Assembly: GCA_944391575.1 (NCBI GenBank)
Contig: CALXUC010000006.1
Span: forward strand, 1 to 56,641
From: an uncultured Clostridia bacterium
Lineage (GTDB): Bacteria > Bacillota > Clostridia > TANB77 > CAG-508
Direction: 5' to 3'
DNA: 56,641 bases
Position 1 is the stretch's first letter; each line of letters starts with the position of its first letter. The translations under genes were made by a program, and so were the position numbers. A model generated the notes under the pieces. The model worked only from the letters and a program-made list of their open reading frames with translations. It had not been told where the DNA came from and made no database searches. This document shows positions 17,619 through 27,638 of the stretch, one piece after another.

Positions 17619-20600
17619 ATGTTAAATTTAAAAAGTAAAATTAAAATAGTAACAATGGCAATATTGTCCCTTTATATATTGTTAATGAGTAACTATTCAT
17701 TAGCTAACGATTACAGTATGACATTATCAGGCACTACTGATGTTATTGGTGTGCAAAATGATATTAGTCAATGGATACAACCAAATGCTCCAATTTATTT
17801 TGAAGATTTAAGAGATAATAGAGCTTTAATTTGTAATGGACATGGTATTCCTTTACCTTCAAGAAAAAGTAACAGTAATCCTTTAAAAGATGCTACTTTA
17901 GAAACTCATGGTATAAATGTTGAAATAGATCAATTAAGGGAAGATAATAAGATTCAAAGAAATCCAGCTTATAGTTATATGGAAAATCAACCGAATGCTT
18001 CTAACCCTTATGGTACAACAGGTAGTGTAGTAACTACAAGTAGAACACAAGCATTATATAATGATAAAGGTGAAAAGGAATTAAGTCCTAGAGAAGCTTA
18101 CGTTTTAGCACATCAAAAAGATACAAGTACATATCCAGATACAGTGCAATTATCTCATTGGGGAGTTACAAAATACGTTCCAGGGGCTGATTTAAGTAAC
18201 GAGGCTGTAACAATATCACCATCAGAAAGAGAAGAAGCTAAAAACTTAGTTAATGAAGCTATAAGATATGAAGAAGCCATGAAACAATTAGAAGAATTTA
18301 AGAATAAAAACAATGGCAAATCAATAGTAGACAAAACTGATTATGATAATGTACATCCAGGTTACAACAAAATAACTGGAAAATACATAGTAGGTCCTTT
18401 TACTTGGGATTATGTAAGAGCTTATTATAAACCATCTGCTTTAGGACAAAGTCAAACAGTTAATGAAGATGGTGTAGTAAGTTATATTGGTATTACAGAT
18501 ATAAAATGGTATGCTGATGACGAAAAAACAATAGAAATAAAAAATGTAAATTACGTATATGAGGATAGAAATTTAGGAGAGGGAGATGAAAATTATAAAT
18601 ATCCATATCCTAATCAACCATTTTACATAGAATTTAGTAAAGCTGAAAATCCAAATGTAAAAGAAGTTTCAAAAGCTAGTATAAGTTTAGACATTATGAA
18701 TGCAGAAGGTACAGCACATGAATTAGAAGGAACATTTAATGACGTAAATTGGATTGCTAAAGATGACCCTATTAAATGTACTTGTACAAGTGCAGTCTGT
18801 GTTCACGGTATGAAAGGTCACATGATTAAACATACAAGTGGTTCTTTCTGGGGAACAAGTACATATTATACAAGATGTCCTGAAATTTATTGTGCAGAAC
18901 ATAAAGATAAAAGAATTGGTGACGGACACTTAAAAGGACATGATTTCTATATTATTGGTGAAATTGTAAATTTAGGAACAGAAGCACAACCATTATATGC
19001 TATTCCAGTATCAAAAATTACAATTAAAAATAATGTAGCTGATATGGAATTGGGCTCTCCATATTCTTATGCACCATTAGTTCCATTTCCAGTAGGTGTA
19101 CCTAGAGAAGAAGTGTGGGAAGAAGTCCCATGGTTACCAATAGAACCACCAGATCCTAATGAACCGGAAGAGCCAGAAGAACCTGATAATCCAGATGAAG
19201 AAATAGAAAATCCAGGTATTCCTTTAATAATGGAAATCGCTGGTGAAGTTTGGGTAGATAACCCAACAGGTAAAGAATCTTTAGCAAATGGTGTTAGAGA
19301 TGAGGGCGAAAAAGGTAAAGCGAACGTTGAAGTATATTTATATAATAAATTAAATGATAGTGAACCAGTTGCAAAAACAATTACAGATTATGATGGTCAA
19401 TATTCATTTGGTTATGTTGAAATTGGTGAAGAATATTATGTAGAATTCGTATATGACGGTATGACATATAAAACAACAAAATATTTAAACTCAGCAATAA
19501 CAGAAAGCTTACCAGGAAACTTATCTGATATAAATCAAGCATATATAGATAATCCTGAAAGTTATTTAAATGCTTCACATGCAGTTGAAAATGCTTTAGA
19601 GAGGGATACATTCAATTCAAAATTTAATGTAATTTCAAATAATATGGCAACAGGTGTAACTGGATTACAAACACCATTAACATACTATAATGTAGTCTCA
19701 TCTCAAGGAACAATGTCATCTTTAATTACAACAGACTCTGCATATATGACATTACCAGAATTTAAAATGAGTGCAAGAACAAGTACAACAGGTTTATATT
19801 TCCCATTAAATGATTCATATTATGTAGATGATGAAAACTTAAATTTACCAACTCAAAATGGACAAGAATATAATTATGTTAGAACTTATGAAGGTTTAAA
19901 ACATATTAATTTGGGATTAGTAAAAAGAGAACAAGGTGACTTTGCAGTTAAAAATGATACTTATCAAACAATAGTAGCATATAAAGGAAGCAATTCAAGT
20001 TTTGAACATAATAATAAAACAACAAATGCTTTAACATATGATGCAAATACTAGAACAGCTGCATACTATACAGATAAACAATATACTCAATTATTAAATA
20101 GAGACGATTATAATTGGAAATACGATACATATTATGGCGAAAATGCAACAATATCAAGTTCAATATATGATGCTTCAGATGAATTAAGTGTATATATAGA
20201 ATATAAATTTTTAATAAGAAATCAATCAACATTAGAGTGGGGAACAATTAAAGAATTATCAAATTACTTTGATAAAGATTTAAAATATAGTACTTCGTAT
20301 GACCATATAGGTATGACATCTTGGATTGAAACTAAAATGAATGGAAGCTCAGAAGGAACAAAACAAGAAATTATATGGGAATATGGTGAAGATAAAGACG
20401 GATTTAGTACTATTTATACAGATGACTTGGCAGATTTGCCTATGTTTTCAGGTAGCACAATAGAAGTACATTTAATTTTACAAGTTGGAAAAGATGAAGC
20501 AAGAAATATAATATTAAATAATGATAGTAATCCAAATTATGATAACATATTAGAAATTACAAAATTCAGTGTAAATGAAGGACTTGTAGATAGAGATTCA

Positions 20601-22883
20601 AATCCAGGAAGTGCAGACTTAAATAATACAAAAACATTTGAAGATGATACTGATAATGCACCATATGTAAGAATTTTAATAGATGATAGTGAAGAAGCAA
20701 AATTAGGTAACATTATTAGTGGTAATGTATTTGAAGATTTAAAAACAAGTGATTCAGTATTAGTTAATAATATGTTTACAGGAAATGGTATAAAAGATGA
20801 AAATGAAAAAGGTATTGCAAATGTAAAAGTTGAATTGATTGAAGTCTTAATGGATAAAGAAAGTAATAGAGAAGCTGAATTAATTGTAAGAGACGCAATT
20901 AGAACAGATGAAAATGGAAATTATAGTTTTACAAACTTACCAGCAGGTACTTATAAAGTTAAATTTACTTACGGCGATGAAGAGCAATTAAGTAAAGATA
21001 TTACATATAATGGTCAAGACTATAAATCTGTTTCTACAGATACAATAAAACAACAATACCAAAATAACCCAATGGAAGTTATGCTTTTAATAGATACATC
21101 TAGTGGTATGAAATATAATAATAGATTAACATCTATAAAAGATGCTTCTAAACAATTGATAAATTCAATTTATACAAAAGTACAAAAAGCCAAAGTGGGA
21201 ATTTCATTCTTCTCAGAACCAGAATCTAATACTGTAAATAATACAGGATTAATAGAAAAACCATATGTTGATACTTTAATAAGTGCATTAGATAAAGATT
21301 ATAATAATTACGGAGCTAATTTAGCAGATACAATACAAAATGCTTTAAATACATTTAATAAAGAATCTAGTACTTCAAGAGTATTAATTATATTAACAGA
21401 TGGCTATATGGAAGATACAGAGGATGATAGAGAAATGATAGAACAAGCCAAAGAACAAGGCGTACAAGTTATATCAGTTTTAACCTCTATGGATGAATGG
21501 TCAGAAGATGTATTTGGTAATGAATATAGCCCTGTACCAAACAAATTATATAATATAAGCGATAAGTATATATCAGATTATATTTCTGAGGTAGTATTAG
21601 AAGATACTTTATTAGCATTAGAGAAAACATTACCTAACTTAACAGATGGTAAAGATGTTCAAACAGAATATGTTGTATCTAATGATAGTAAAGTTGGAGA
21701 TATTCATACAAGACAACAAAATATTGAGTATACAGAAGTTATGGTAAATGAAAATGGTCAAATTGTAGATGGACAAGATACAAGTAATTTATCAGAATTT
21801 GCAAATAAAACTCAAATGACAGCAATAACACCAGTAAGAGTAGTTACATTATATAATGACAATTCAAGAACTGCAAATACTAATTTAGGTTTAATTGAGA
21901 GACCAAAAGTTGAATTACAAATCAAAGAAGAAATTGCAAGCTTTAAGATAACATTAGCTAATGGAACAGTTATAATTGACTCTGAAAAAGATTTAACACA
22001 AAATGTTTTAGAGTTAGAAGATAAAAAAGTAATTCACTTAGATGAGGAAATTATGCAAGGTGCTACTTTCACAATTAAATATAAAGTAACAGTAGTAAAT
22101 AACGGTCAAGTAGATACTTTAGGCGAATACTTCGATTACAATATGTTTGATAGTGCAGAAGTAGAAAAATATACAAAAACAGTACCAGTAAATGTTGGAA
22201 CAATTTATAATTACTACGACAACTTAGTATTTAGAACTGAAGAAAATAATAGAATGCCTATAGAAGTAAACCAAGTAGTATTAGACGGTATGCAATTTAC
22301 TAATGGTGTAATTGCAAATGCTGAAGAGTTAATAAGAGACGGAAAAGCATTCAATCCTGATGAAATTCATATAACAAGCAAAGTAAATGAAAACGGTGAA
22401 AAGACTATACTTGAAACAACTTTAGCATGGGAGCAAAAGAACCATATAGGAACAGCAGCAGATATTGATGATAAATTAAAGAAAAGCTTATTACAAGTAG
22501 TTTCTACTGAAAGCTTAAAAGACTTAGAATTATACCCAACTATAAGTAAAGAAGTATTAAGTGAAAATCATATAGCATCAGTAAGTACTTATATTCAATT
22601 TAGTAAAGTATTATCTGCAAATGATAGTACAGACACAATGAGTTATAATAACGCAGTAGAAATTGTAGAGCGACTTAACGATTTAGGTAGAAGAGACTAC
22701 ATAGGAGTTCCTGGTAACTACGTACCATTTGAAGAAATAACAGAATATGATTCAGCAAAAGCTGATAATGTATCTATAATGCCACCATTTGGTGGAGGAC
22801 AAAAAACTTACTATGCATTAATAGCTGGATGTATATTCATACTAGGTGCTGGTGTGGTATTCATAAAGAGAAAGATAATGTAA
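17619..22883 (+). CDS. Giant surface protein with SdrD-B-like domains, vWA domain and C-terminal anchor
   Basis: Start chosen at ATG 17619, 8 bases after AGGAGGT; ATG 17613 is too close. 1754 residues. It has a signal peptide (about 1-30), a long unrecognised region with a Cys/His cluster (CTCTSAVCVHGMKGH, CPEIYCAEH) that could bind metal, a Pro/Glu linker, and two SdrD-B/Cna-B-like domains (about 537-625 and 1027-1135; DENGNYSFTNLPAGTYKVKF). A vWA domain follows (about 1149-1330; LLIDTSSGM, LIILTDGY), whose MIDAS reads DTSSG and so lacks the last Ser of D-x-S-x-S. It ends with a membrane helix and KRKIM, preceded by MPPFGGG in place of LPXTG. It is probably a pilin- or adhesin-like protein. 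Confidence 0.82.
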   Translation: MLNLKSKIKIVTMAILSLYILLMSNYSLANDYSMTLSGTTDVIGVQNDISQWIQPNAPIYFEDLRDNRALICNGHGIPLPSRKSNSNPLKDATLETHGINVEIDQLREDNKIQRNPAYSYMENQPNASNPYGTTGSVVTTSRTQALYNDKGEKELSPREAYVLAHQKDTSTYPDTVQLSHWGVTKYVPGADLSNEAVTISPSEREEAKNLVNEAIRYEEAMKQLEEFKNKNNGKSIVDKTDYDNVHPGYNKITGKYIVGPFTWDYVRAYYKPSALGQSQTVNEDGVVSYIGITDIKWYADDEKTIEIKNVNYVYEDRNLGEGDENYKYPYPNQPFYIEFSKAENPNVKEVSKASISLDIMNAEGTAHELEGTFNDVNWIAKDDPIKCTCTSAVCVHGMKGHMIKHTSGSFWGTSTYYTRCPEIYCAEHKDKRIGDGHLKGHDFYIIGEIVNLGTEAQPLYAIPVSKITIKNNVADMELGSPYSYAPLVPFPVGVPREEVWEEVPWLPIEPPDPNEPEEPEEPDNPDEEIENPGIPLIMEIAGEVWVDNPTGKESLANGVRDEGEKGKANVEVYLYNKLNDSEPVAKTITDYDGQYSFGYVEIGEEYYVEFVYDGMTYKTTKYLNSAITESLPGNLSDINQAYIDNPESYLNASHAVENALERDTFNSKFNVISNNMATGVTGLQTPLTYYNVVSSQGTMSSLITTDSAYMTLPEFKMSARTSTTGLYFPLNDSYYVDDENLNLPTQNGQEYNYVRTYEGLKHINLGLVKREQGDFAVKNDTYQTIVAYKGSNSSFEHNNKTTNALTYDANTRTAAYYTDKQYTQLLNRDDYNWKYDTYYGENATISSSIYDASDELSVYIEYKFLIRNQSTLEWGTIKELSNYFDKDLKYSTSYDHIGMTSWIETKMNGSSEGTKQEIIWEYGEDKDGFSTIYTDDLADLPMFSGSTIEVHLILQVGKDEARNIILNNDSNPNYDNILEITKFSVNEGLVDRDSNPGSADLNNTKTFEDDTDNAPYVRILIDDSEEAKLGNIISGNVFEDLKTSDSVLVNNMFTGNGIKDENEKGIANVKVELIEVLMDKESNREAELIVRDAIRTDENGNYSFTNLPAGTYKVKFTYGDEEQLSKDITYNGQDYKSVSTDTIKQQYQNNPMEVMLLIDTSSGMKYNNRLTSIKDASKQLINSIYTKVQKAKVGISFFSEPESNTVNNTGLIEKPYVDTLISALDKDYNNYGANLADTIQNALNTFNKESSTSRVLIILTDGYMEDTEDDREMIEQAKEQGVQVISVLTSMDEWSEDVFGNEYSPVPNKLYNISDKYISDYISEVVLEDTLLALEKTLPNLTDGKDVQTEYVVSNDSKVGDIHTRQQNIEYTEVMVNENGQIVDGQDTSNLSEFANKTQMTAITPVRVVTLYNDNSRTANTNLGLIERPKVELQIKEEIASFKITLANGTVIIDSEKDLTQNVLELEDKKVIHLDEEIMQGATFTIKYKVTVVNNGQVDTLGEYFDYNMFDSAEVEKYTKTVPVNVGTIYNYYDNLVFRTEENNRMPIEVNQVVLDGMQFTNGVIANAEELIRDGKAFNPDEIHITSKVNENGEKTILETTLAWEQKNHIGTAADIDDKLKKSLLQVVSTESLKDLELYPTISKEVLSENHIASVSTYIQFSKVLSANDSTDTMSYNNAVEIVERLNDLGRRDYIGVPGNYVPFEEITEYDSAKADNVSIMPPFGGGQKTYYALIAGCIFILGAGVVFIKRKIM

Positions 22884-22893
22884 TTAAGTAAAC

Positions 22894-22926
22894 AAAAAAA
22901 GAATGTCAAAATGACATTCTTTTTTT
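22894..22926 (+). terminator. Strong rho-independent terminator
   Basis: AAAAAAAGAATGTCA pairs with TGACATTCTTTTTT around a two-base loop, directly after the giant surface gene. Confidence 0.9.
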
Positions 22927-23022
22927 GTATTAATGAAAAATAATTAGATTTAAAGAGAAAAATAGAATAAAACAGATTAATTTAAATAATAAAATAATTT
23001 TAAGAATAATATCTAGAAATCA

Positions 23023-23051
23023 TTGACATTTTTGGCGAAAAATGATATAAT
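23023..23051 (+). promoter_or_regulatory. Consensus SigA promoter
   Basis: TTGACA (23023-23028), 17 bases, TATAAT (23046-23051). It precedes a remnant ORF and the acetyltransferase gene. Confidence 0.85.
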
Positions 23052-23079
23052 ATATTAAAATTTGATAAGGGTGATGCAT

Positions 23080-23172
23080 ATGAATAGGATTTTTATTTTA
23101 GCATATATAAGAAAAAATTTATGCGATCATTTTTTTGTCTCCGATTTATTAAATAAATATAGTTCAAAATAA
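23080..23172 (+). pseudogene. 30-residue remnant resembling the start of a polysaccharide pyruvyl transferase-type protein
   Basis: ATG 23080 follows AAGGGTGAT and a perfect promoter. The peptide (RIFILAYIRKNLCDHFFV, then DLLNKYSS) resembles the usual N-terminus 'iFILAYaRKNlGDDlFi' of polysaccharide pyruvyl transferase-like proteins, with the conserved G-D-D changed to C-D-H, and stops after 30 residues. I take it as a decayed gene whose promoter now serves the acetyltransferase; a leader peptide is the alternative. Confidence 0.35.
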
Positions 23173-23189
23173 AATATAAGGAGGCAGTT

Positions 23190-23654
23190 ATGTTAAAGAT
23201 TGTAGAATATAAAGATGTATATAAAGAGAAAGTAGTTGATTTATTAGTACAAATTATTTTAAATGAATTTGATATGAATGAAGATATTGAAGATATAAAG
23301 AATTTTGATTATAATAGCTATAAAAATGGTGGAGGAAACTTATGGTTAGCTGTTGATGAAGAAGATAATGTAATAGCTACTTCTGCTATTGAAGTTAATA
23401 GTGAGAAAAGCGAAGCAAAACTTGTTAGAGTATATTTAAATAAAAATTATAGAGGAACAGGTGTTGCTACAGAAATGTTAAATATGGCTATTGATTTTGC
23501 AAAGAATATAAATTTTAATAGAATTATTTTAGGAACATATAAAAAGCTTGAAAGAGCTGTAAGATTTTATGAAAAGAATGGTTTTAAAGAAATTTATCCA
23601 GATACTATAGATGATGATTTAGCTAAATTTTATGCTTTAGAATTAAAATATTAA
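23190..23654 (+). CDS. GNAT-family N-acetyltransferase
   Basis: 154 residues after AAGGAGG. The GNAT core is clear: NLWLAVDEEDNVIATSAI, then the acetyl-CoA loop NKNYRGTGVATEML (R-G-x-G-x-A), then IILGTYKKLERAVRFYEKNGF. It transfers an acetyl group from acetyl-CoA to an amine; the acceptor cannot be told from sequence. The perfect promoter at 23023 reads through the remnant ORF into it, and a hairpin closes the unit. Confidence 0.88.
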   Translation: MLKIVEYKDVYKEKVVDLLVQIILNEFDMNEDIEDIKNFDYNSYKNGGGNLWLAVDEEDNVIATSAIEVNSEKSEAKLVRVYLNKNYRGTGVATEMLNMAIDFAKNINFNRIILGTYKKLERAVRFYEKNGFKEIYPDTIDDDLAKFYALELKY

Positions 23655-23663
23655 AAAGATAAA

Positions 23664-23701
23664 ATAACTCAGAAGGTGATATAAAATACTTTCTGAGTTA
23701 T
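23664..23701. terminator. Hairpin between acetyltransferase and glycosyltransferase genes
   Basis: ATAACTCAGAA (23664-23674) is the exact complement of TTCTGAGTTAT (23691-23701). The A-rich left and T-rich right flanks fit a terminator, although the T-run is short. Confidence 0.6.
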
Positions 23702-23722
23702 TATAAAAGTTTAGGAGGAAAT

Positions 23723-24721
23723 ATGAAAAAAATAAGTGTTATAATTCCAGTTTACAATGGGGAAAAATATTTAAAAGAAGCATTAGATTCAATTAAAAAT
23801 CAGACAATGGATTTTGATGATATTGAAGTAATTATAGTAAGCGATGGCTCAACAGATAGAACTGATGAAATTGCTAATAATTACGTAAAAGAAAATAAAA
23901 ATTGCAAATTTTTCAGAAATGAAATACCTAGTGGAGGTGCGGGAAAGCCTAGAAATATAGGAATAGAGCTTGCTACTGCTGAATATTTAATGTTCTTAGA
24001 TACAGATGATTTTTTTGAAAAAGATGCTATAGAAAAGATGTATAAGTTAATAAAAGATACAGATTACAATTTTGTAAATACTAATTATAATTTGGTCGAT
24101 GTAAATGGTAGATTTTTAAATAAAAATGGATTTGATAAAAATTTACCAACTAGAGAATTGACATTACAAGACTTAAAAAGTAATAAAATGTATTGCAATG
24201 GTGCTGTTTGGAATAAAATTTTTAAGAAGGATTTTATTGAAAAAAATAATATAAAATTTTTAGAAGATGGTGAATTTGCAGAAGATTTATATTTTACAAG
24301 TTGTAGCCTTTTAGAGAGTGAAAAAGTATTATTTGTACCAAGTGTAATTAGTGTAAACTATAGAGAAGTAGACACATCTATATCAAGAGATATATCAGCT
24401 AAGTATTTTGGCAAAATGAATAGAGGATATTTAAAAATTTATAATAAATTTAAGGAATTTAATAAGGAAGAGTATTGCAAAAATATATTAGCCGAAGCAA
24501 AAGTGTTTTTTATTGATAGCTTAATGAATTCTAAAGAGATTTCTAATGAACAATTTGTAGAGATTTTAGATGAAATGCAATGGTATTTTTCTTTCTTAAA
24601 TAATTTTAAATTTGGAAATGAAACTAAAGAAATTGAAGAAATAAGTAAGAATATTATTGATAAAAACTATGAAAAATTAACAAGAATGAGAGCATTTTCA
24701 AATACTAATATAAAAAATTAA
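23723..24721 (+). CDS. Glycosyltransferase family 2
   Basis: 332 residues after AGGAGG. The N-terminus KISVIIPVYNGEKYLKEALD and VSDGSTDRT are the GT2 nucleotide-sugar binding motifs. FLDTDDFFE is the D-x-D metal site, and EDLYF is the later acidic motif of the acceptor region. No membrane segment is seen, so it acts at the cytoplasmic face. It is the first of three glycosyltransferase genes separated by palindromic repeats, and probably makes a surface glycan or glycosylates surface proteins. Donor and acceptor are unknown. Confidence 0.9.
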   Translation: MKKISVIIPVYNGEKYLKEALDSIKNQTMDFDDIEVIIVSDGSTDRTDEIANNYVKENKNCKFFRNEIPSGGAGKPRNIGIELATAEYLMFLDTDDFFEKDAIEKMYKLIKDTDYNFVNTNYNLVDVNGRFLNKNGFDKNLPTRELTLQDLKSNKMYCNGAVWNKIFKKDFIEKNNIKFLEDGEFAEDLYFTSCSLLESEKVLFVPSVISVNYREVDTSISRDISAKYFGKMNRGYLKIYNKFKEFNKEEYCKNILAEAKVFFIDSLMNSKEISNEQFVEILDEMQWYFSFLNNFKFGNETKEIEEISKNIIDKNYEKLTRMRAFSNTNIKN

Positions 24722-24746
24722 AAAATAGAAATTCTAAAGCTTAATT

Positions 24747-24888
24747 GTTACAATTCAGTAATAGAACATATAACTTTTGCAAAAACTTGATACATATCTA
24801 TTATGAAGCTCAAGACCCGGATTGTGCCACCCCAGCTATGTTTTGACTAAAAATAGCTATATATCAAGTTTTTATAAAATTTTTATTG
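24747..24888. repeat. Palindromic repeat copy B
   Basis: Starts with GTTACAATTCAG and contains AAGACCCGGATTGTG, CCACCCCAGCTATG, then TTTTGACTAAAAATAGC and ATATATCAAG. The left arm has drifted (ACTTGATACATATC) compared with copies E and F. It lies between convergent glycosyltransferase genes. Confidence 0.8.
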
Positions 24889-24918
24889 AAAACCGAGACT
24901 TTTAATTTTAGTCTAGTA

Positions 24919-26085
24919 TTAATCAATAACTTTATATTTAGCAATATTTTTGTAATATTTATCTAATTCATTTGTAATATTTTCCCAAGTAAATTTTCTA
25001 GAAGTTTCAATAGCATTTTTAGAAAGTTCATTTCTTAAATTTTCATTATTAATAAGAGTAGTAACTTTTTCAACAATATCATTAATATTTTGTTTTTCTA
25101 TTATTAAACAATTAAAATTATTTTTACAGAAGTCATTTATTCCGCCATTATCAGTTGTTATAACAGCGCATCCACAAGTTAAAGCTTCTAATACGGGTAA
25201 ACAGAAAGATTCATACATAGAGGCACAAATATATATATCACTTTTCCTTAAAGTATTTCCTATTATTATTTGTTCAGGATTTATTATCAAGTTATCTATA
25301 ATAGAAAGTTCTTCATTTGGTGTATCTGGAGATATTAAATTAATTACTATATTAGGATTTTTTTCTTTCACAATATCTAATGCTTGTACAATATCTTTTA
25401 TACGTTTAAATTCAGTGTTAGGACTTCCTATCATACTTATTTTTACATTGTTATTCTTTTCTCTTTCTGTAGGGAAAAAAACTTCATTATTTACTGAATT
25501 ATGAATAACTTGACTATCTACATTATAAACTTCTTTTAATTTTTTTTGAGCATATGTTGAAACTGTAAAAATAAATGGAGCTAAATTAATTTGTTTATAA
25601 ATATAATCAAATAAATCCTTTTCAACATTTTCGCTATCAAACAAATGAAAATCTCCTTGTTCAAAATAAATAACTGGGGCGATTTTTTGTTCTATAGCTT
25701 CATAAATCTCACGCCAATACGTAATTATTATTAAATCAGAATTTTTAGGTATGCTTTCACATAGTATATTATCTAATGGTATTTGTTGAAAATTAACTTT
25801 TTTATCTAATTTAAACCAATTTGGATAAGGATAATGTGAAATAATATTTATATTGTGTCCCAAAGCAGTTAATCTATTTGCATGTTGTAATATAATTTTA
25901 CTTCCTCCACATATTCCAGTCCAAGTCATTACATAAGTTATGTTTAGATGAGTTTTATTTATTTCTGAATTATATTGTAGTTTTTGTGGTATAGCGTTCG
26001 CAAGTCGCTCTTTTCTTCGTTGTAATTCTTTTTTTCTAAATTCTTTAATATTTATGTCGTGTTCAAATTTTTCAATCTCATTCAT
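24919..26085 (-). CDS. Glycosyltransferase family 4
   Basis: 388 residues, preceded on its own strand by AAGGTGAT and a consensus promoter. The N-terminal Rossmann part has WTGICGGSKIILQHANRL, the usual GT4 glycine-rich loop. The C-terminal part has KISMIGSPNTEFKRI, then SMYESFCLPVLEALTCGCAVITT, the E-x7-E nucleotide-sugar motif, and NGGINDF. It transfers a sugar from a nucleotide donor. It is convergent with the GT2 gene at 23723 and divergent from the 26354 gene, with palindromic repeats on both sides. Confidence 0.88.
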   Translation of the reverse strand: MNEIEKFEHDINIKEFRKKELQRRKERLANAIPQKLQYNSEINKTHLNITYVMTWTGICGGSKIILQHANRLTALGHNINIISHYPYPNWFKLDKKVNFQQIPLDNILCESIPKNSDLIIITYWREIYEAIEQKIAPVIYFEQGDFHLFDSENVEKDLFDYIYKQINLAPFIFTVSTYAQKKLKEVYNVDSQVIHNSVNNEVFFPTEREKNNNVKISMIGSPNTEFKRIKDIVQALDIVKEKNPNIVINLISPDTPNEELSIIDNLIINPEQIIIGNTLRKSDIYICASMYESFCLPVLEALTCGCAVITTDNGGINDFCKNNFNCLIIEKQNINDIVEKVTTLINNENLRNELSKNAIETSRKFTWENITNELDKYYKNIAKYKVID

Positions 26086-26100
26086 ATTATCACCTTTTCT

Positions 26101-26129
26101 ATTATATATGTAAAATAGTAAAAAGTCAA
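26101..26129 (-). promoter_or_regulatory. SigA promoter of the minus-strand glycosyltransferase
   Basis: On the minus strand TTGACT (26129-26124), 17 bases, TATAAT (26106-26101), about 16 bases before the start codon at 26085. Confidence 0.8.
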
Positions 26130-26130
26130 T

Positions 26131-26260
26131 AAGTAAAATTCTATAAAAACTTGATATATAGCTATTTGCAAGTTAAGACCCGGATTGTGTCACCCCAGCT
26201 ATGTTTTGACTAAAAATAGCTATATATCAAGCTTTTAGTAAATGTATCTTGAATTATTAC
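26131..26260. repeat. Palindromic repeat copy C
   Basis: ACTTGATATATAGCTATTTG pairs with AAATAGCTATATATCAAG around the core GACCCGGATTGTGTCACCCC. The right end is TTGAATTATTAC, a drifted form of CTGAATTGTTAC; the left end is also drifted. It lies between divergent promoters. Confidence 0.85.
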
Positions 26261-26284
26261 ATTTCTACTATGCTATACCAAAAT

Positions 26285-26313
26285 TTGACATTAATGAATT
26301 AATTTGATATAAT
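26285..26313 (+). promoter_or_regulatory. Consensus SigA promoter
   Basis: TTGACA (26285-26290), 17 bases, TATAAT (26308-26313), 41 bases before the GTG start at 26354. Confidence 0.85.
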
Positions 26314-26353
26314 TAGGATATGTGATAAAAATATAATATGGGAGAGATTAATA

Positions 26354-27598
26354 GTGAATAATGAAATTAATTTTGGAATAGGCTTTGTAACAGGTAGGGC
26401 GAACGTGTGTAACATTATAAATGCTTATTACAAAAATATTTTAGAACAAATTCAAAAAGCGGAGGCTAAAATAAATGTAACCATTTATATATTATATGAT
26501 CTTACATACCAGAATGCTAAGAAAGAAGATTTTTATAATATAAAGCCTGAAGTATATAGTTCTGGAATAAAAATTGAATATATTACTCCTGAAGATATAG
26601 AAAGAGAAAAATTAAATATTGTTGATAAGGGTATTATTACAATGGAAGAGGCGACTACTTTTTTTGGATATGGACATGCTAGAGGTAGAAATACCCTAAT
26701 GTATTTTGCTTTAAAAGAAGGCATAGATTATTTACTATTTTGGGATGATGATGAATATCCATATTCTGTTGAGAAAAAAGAAGACGGAAAATTAGTATGG
26801 AAAGAGCAAGATAATATTTTAGTACATTTAAAATATATTGAAGATGCAAGCGTTACAATAGGATATCATTGCGGATATATTTCTCCAATTCCTTATATTG
26901 ATTATAAAAATGAAATAAATGAAGATGTTTTAAGGGAATATATAGAAGCAATTAGTAATGACATAGTTAGTTGGTGTAATATAAAAGAAAAATTTGAAAA
27001 ATATAATGGAGTTACATTTGCAGAAGAAAATATTGCAAATGGAATTGGCGCGTATGAAAAAAAATTAGAAGATGGTACAAAATGGGTATCAGGTTCTACA
27101 TTATGTGTCAATTTAAATGATTTAGAAAATATACCAGCTTTCTTTAATCCACCAGCAGCTAGAGGGGAAGATACTTTTTTTTCCACAATGTTAAATAATT
27201 CAAAAGTAATAAAAGTACCTGTATACCATTTTCATGATGGATTTTTGAAGTATAAAGAAATAATGAAGGGAAAATTTCCAACTTATTTGAGAAAAATTGA
27301 AAAGAATGAAGAAGAATATGTAGAAGAAAGATTTTTAAATGCTTGCAGAGGTTGGATAAAATATAAACCTTTATATAGTTATATTACAGATAGGGAAAAT
27401 TACCAAAAAAATATGCAAAAGATTCAAAAGTGTTTAAATGATAGTATTGTTAAAATTAATGATATTTTCCATTATAAAGATTTTAAAGTCGTTTTAGATG
27501 ATTTTAAAATTTATCATGAAAGAGTTGAAGAAGATTATAAGAAATATTTAGAAACAAATGAAATATGGAATAAGTTAAAATTTAATGTAACAATTTAG
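26354..27598 (+). CDS. GT-A-type glycosyltransferase
   Basis: GTG start at 26354, eight bases after GGGAGAG; no ATG fits. 414 residues. YLLFWDDDEYPYS carries the D-x-D metal site, with HARGRNTLMYFAL just before it as in glycosyltransferases that act on long chains. KWVSGSTLCVNL and AARGEDTFFST are the acceptor and E-D motifs. The C-terminal 120 residues are helical. It probably works with the neighbouring glycosyltransferases on a surface polymer. The specific sugar is not readable. Confidence 0.78.
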   Translation: MNNEINFGIGFVTGRANVCNIINAYYKNILEQIQKAEAKINVTIYILYDLTYQNAKKEDFYNIKPEVYSSGIKIEYITPEDIEREKLNIVDKGIITMEEATTFFGYGHARGRNTLMYFALKEGIDYLLFWDDDEYPYSVEKKEDGKLVWKEQDNILVHLKYIEDASVTIGYHCGYISPIPYIDYKNEINEDVLREYIEAISNDIVSWCNIKEKFEKYNGVTFAEENIANGIGAYEKKLEDGTKWVSGSTLCVNLNDLENIPAFFNPPAARGEDTFFSTMLNNSKVIKVPVYHFHDGFLKYKEIMKGKFPTYLRKIEKNEEEYVEERFLNACRGWIKYKPLYSYITDRENYQKNMQKIQKCLNDSIVKINDIFHYKDFKVVLDDFKIYHERVEEDYKKYLETNEIWNKLKFNVTI

Positions 27599-27609
27599 AA
27601 TATAAGTGT

Positions 27610-27638
27610 AAAAGCTTGATATATAGCTATTTGAAAGT
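27610..27638. repeat. Half copy (D) of the palindromic repeat family
   Basis: AAAAGCTTGATATATAGC and TATTTGAAAGTT equal the left arm of the family; core and right arm are absent. Confidence 0.7.
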
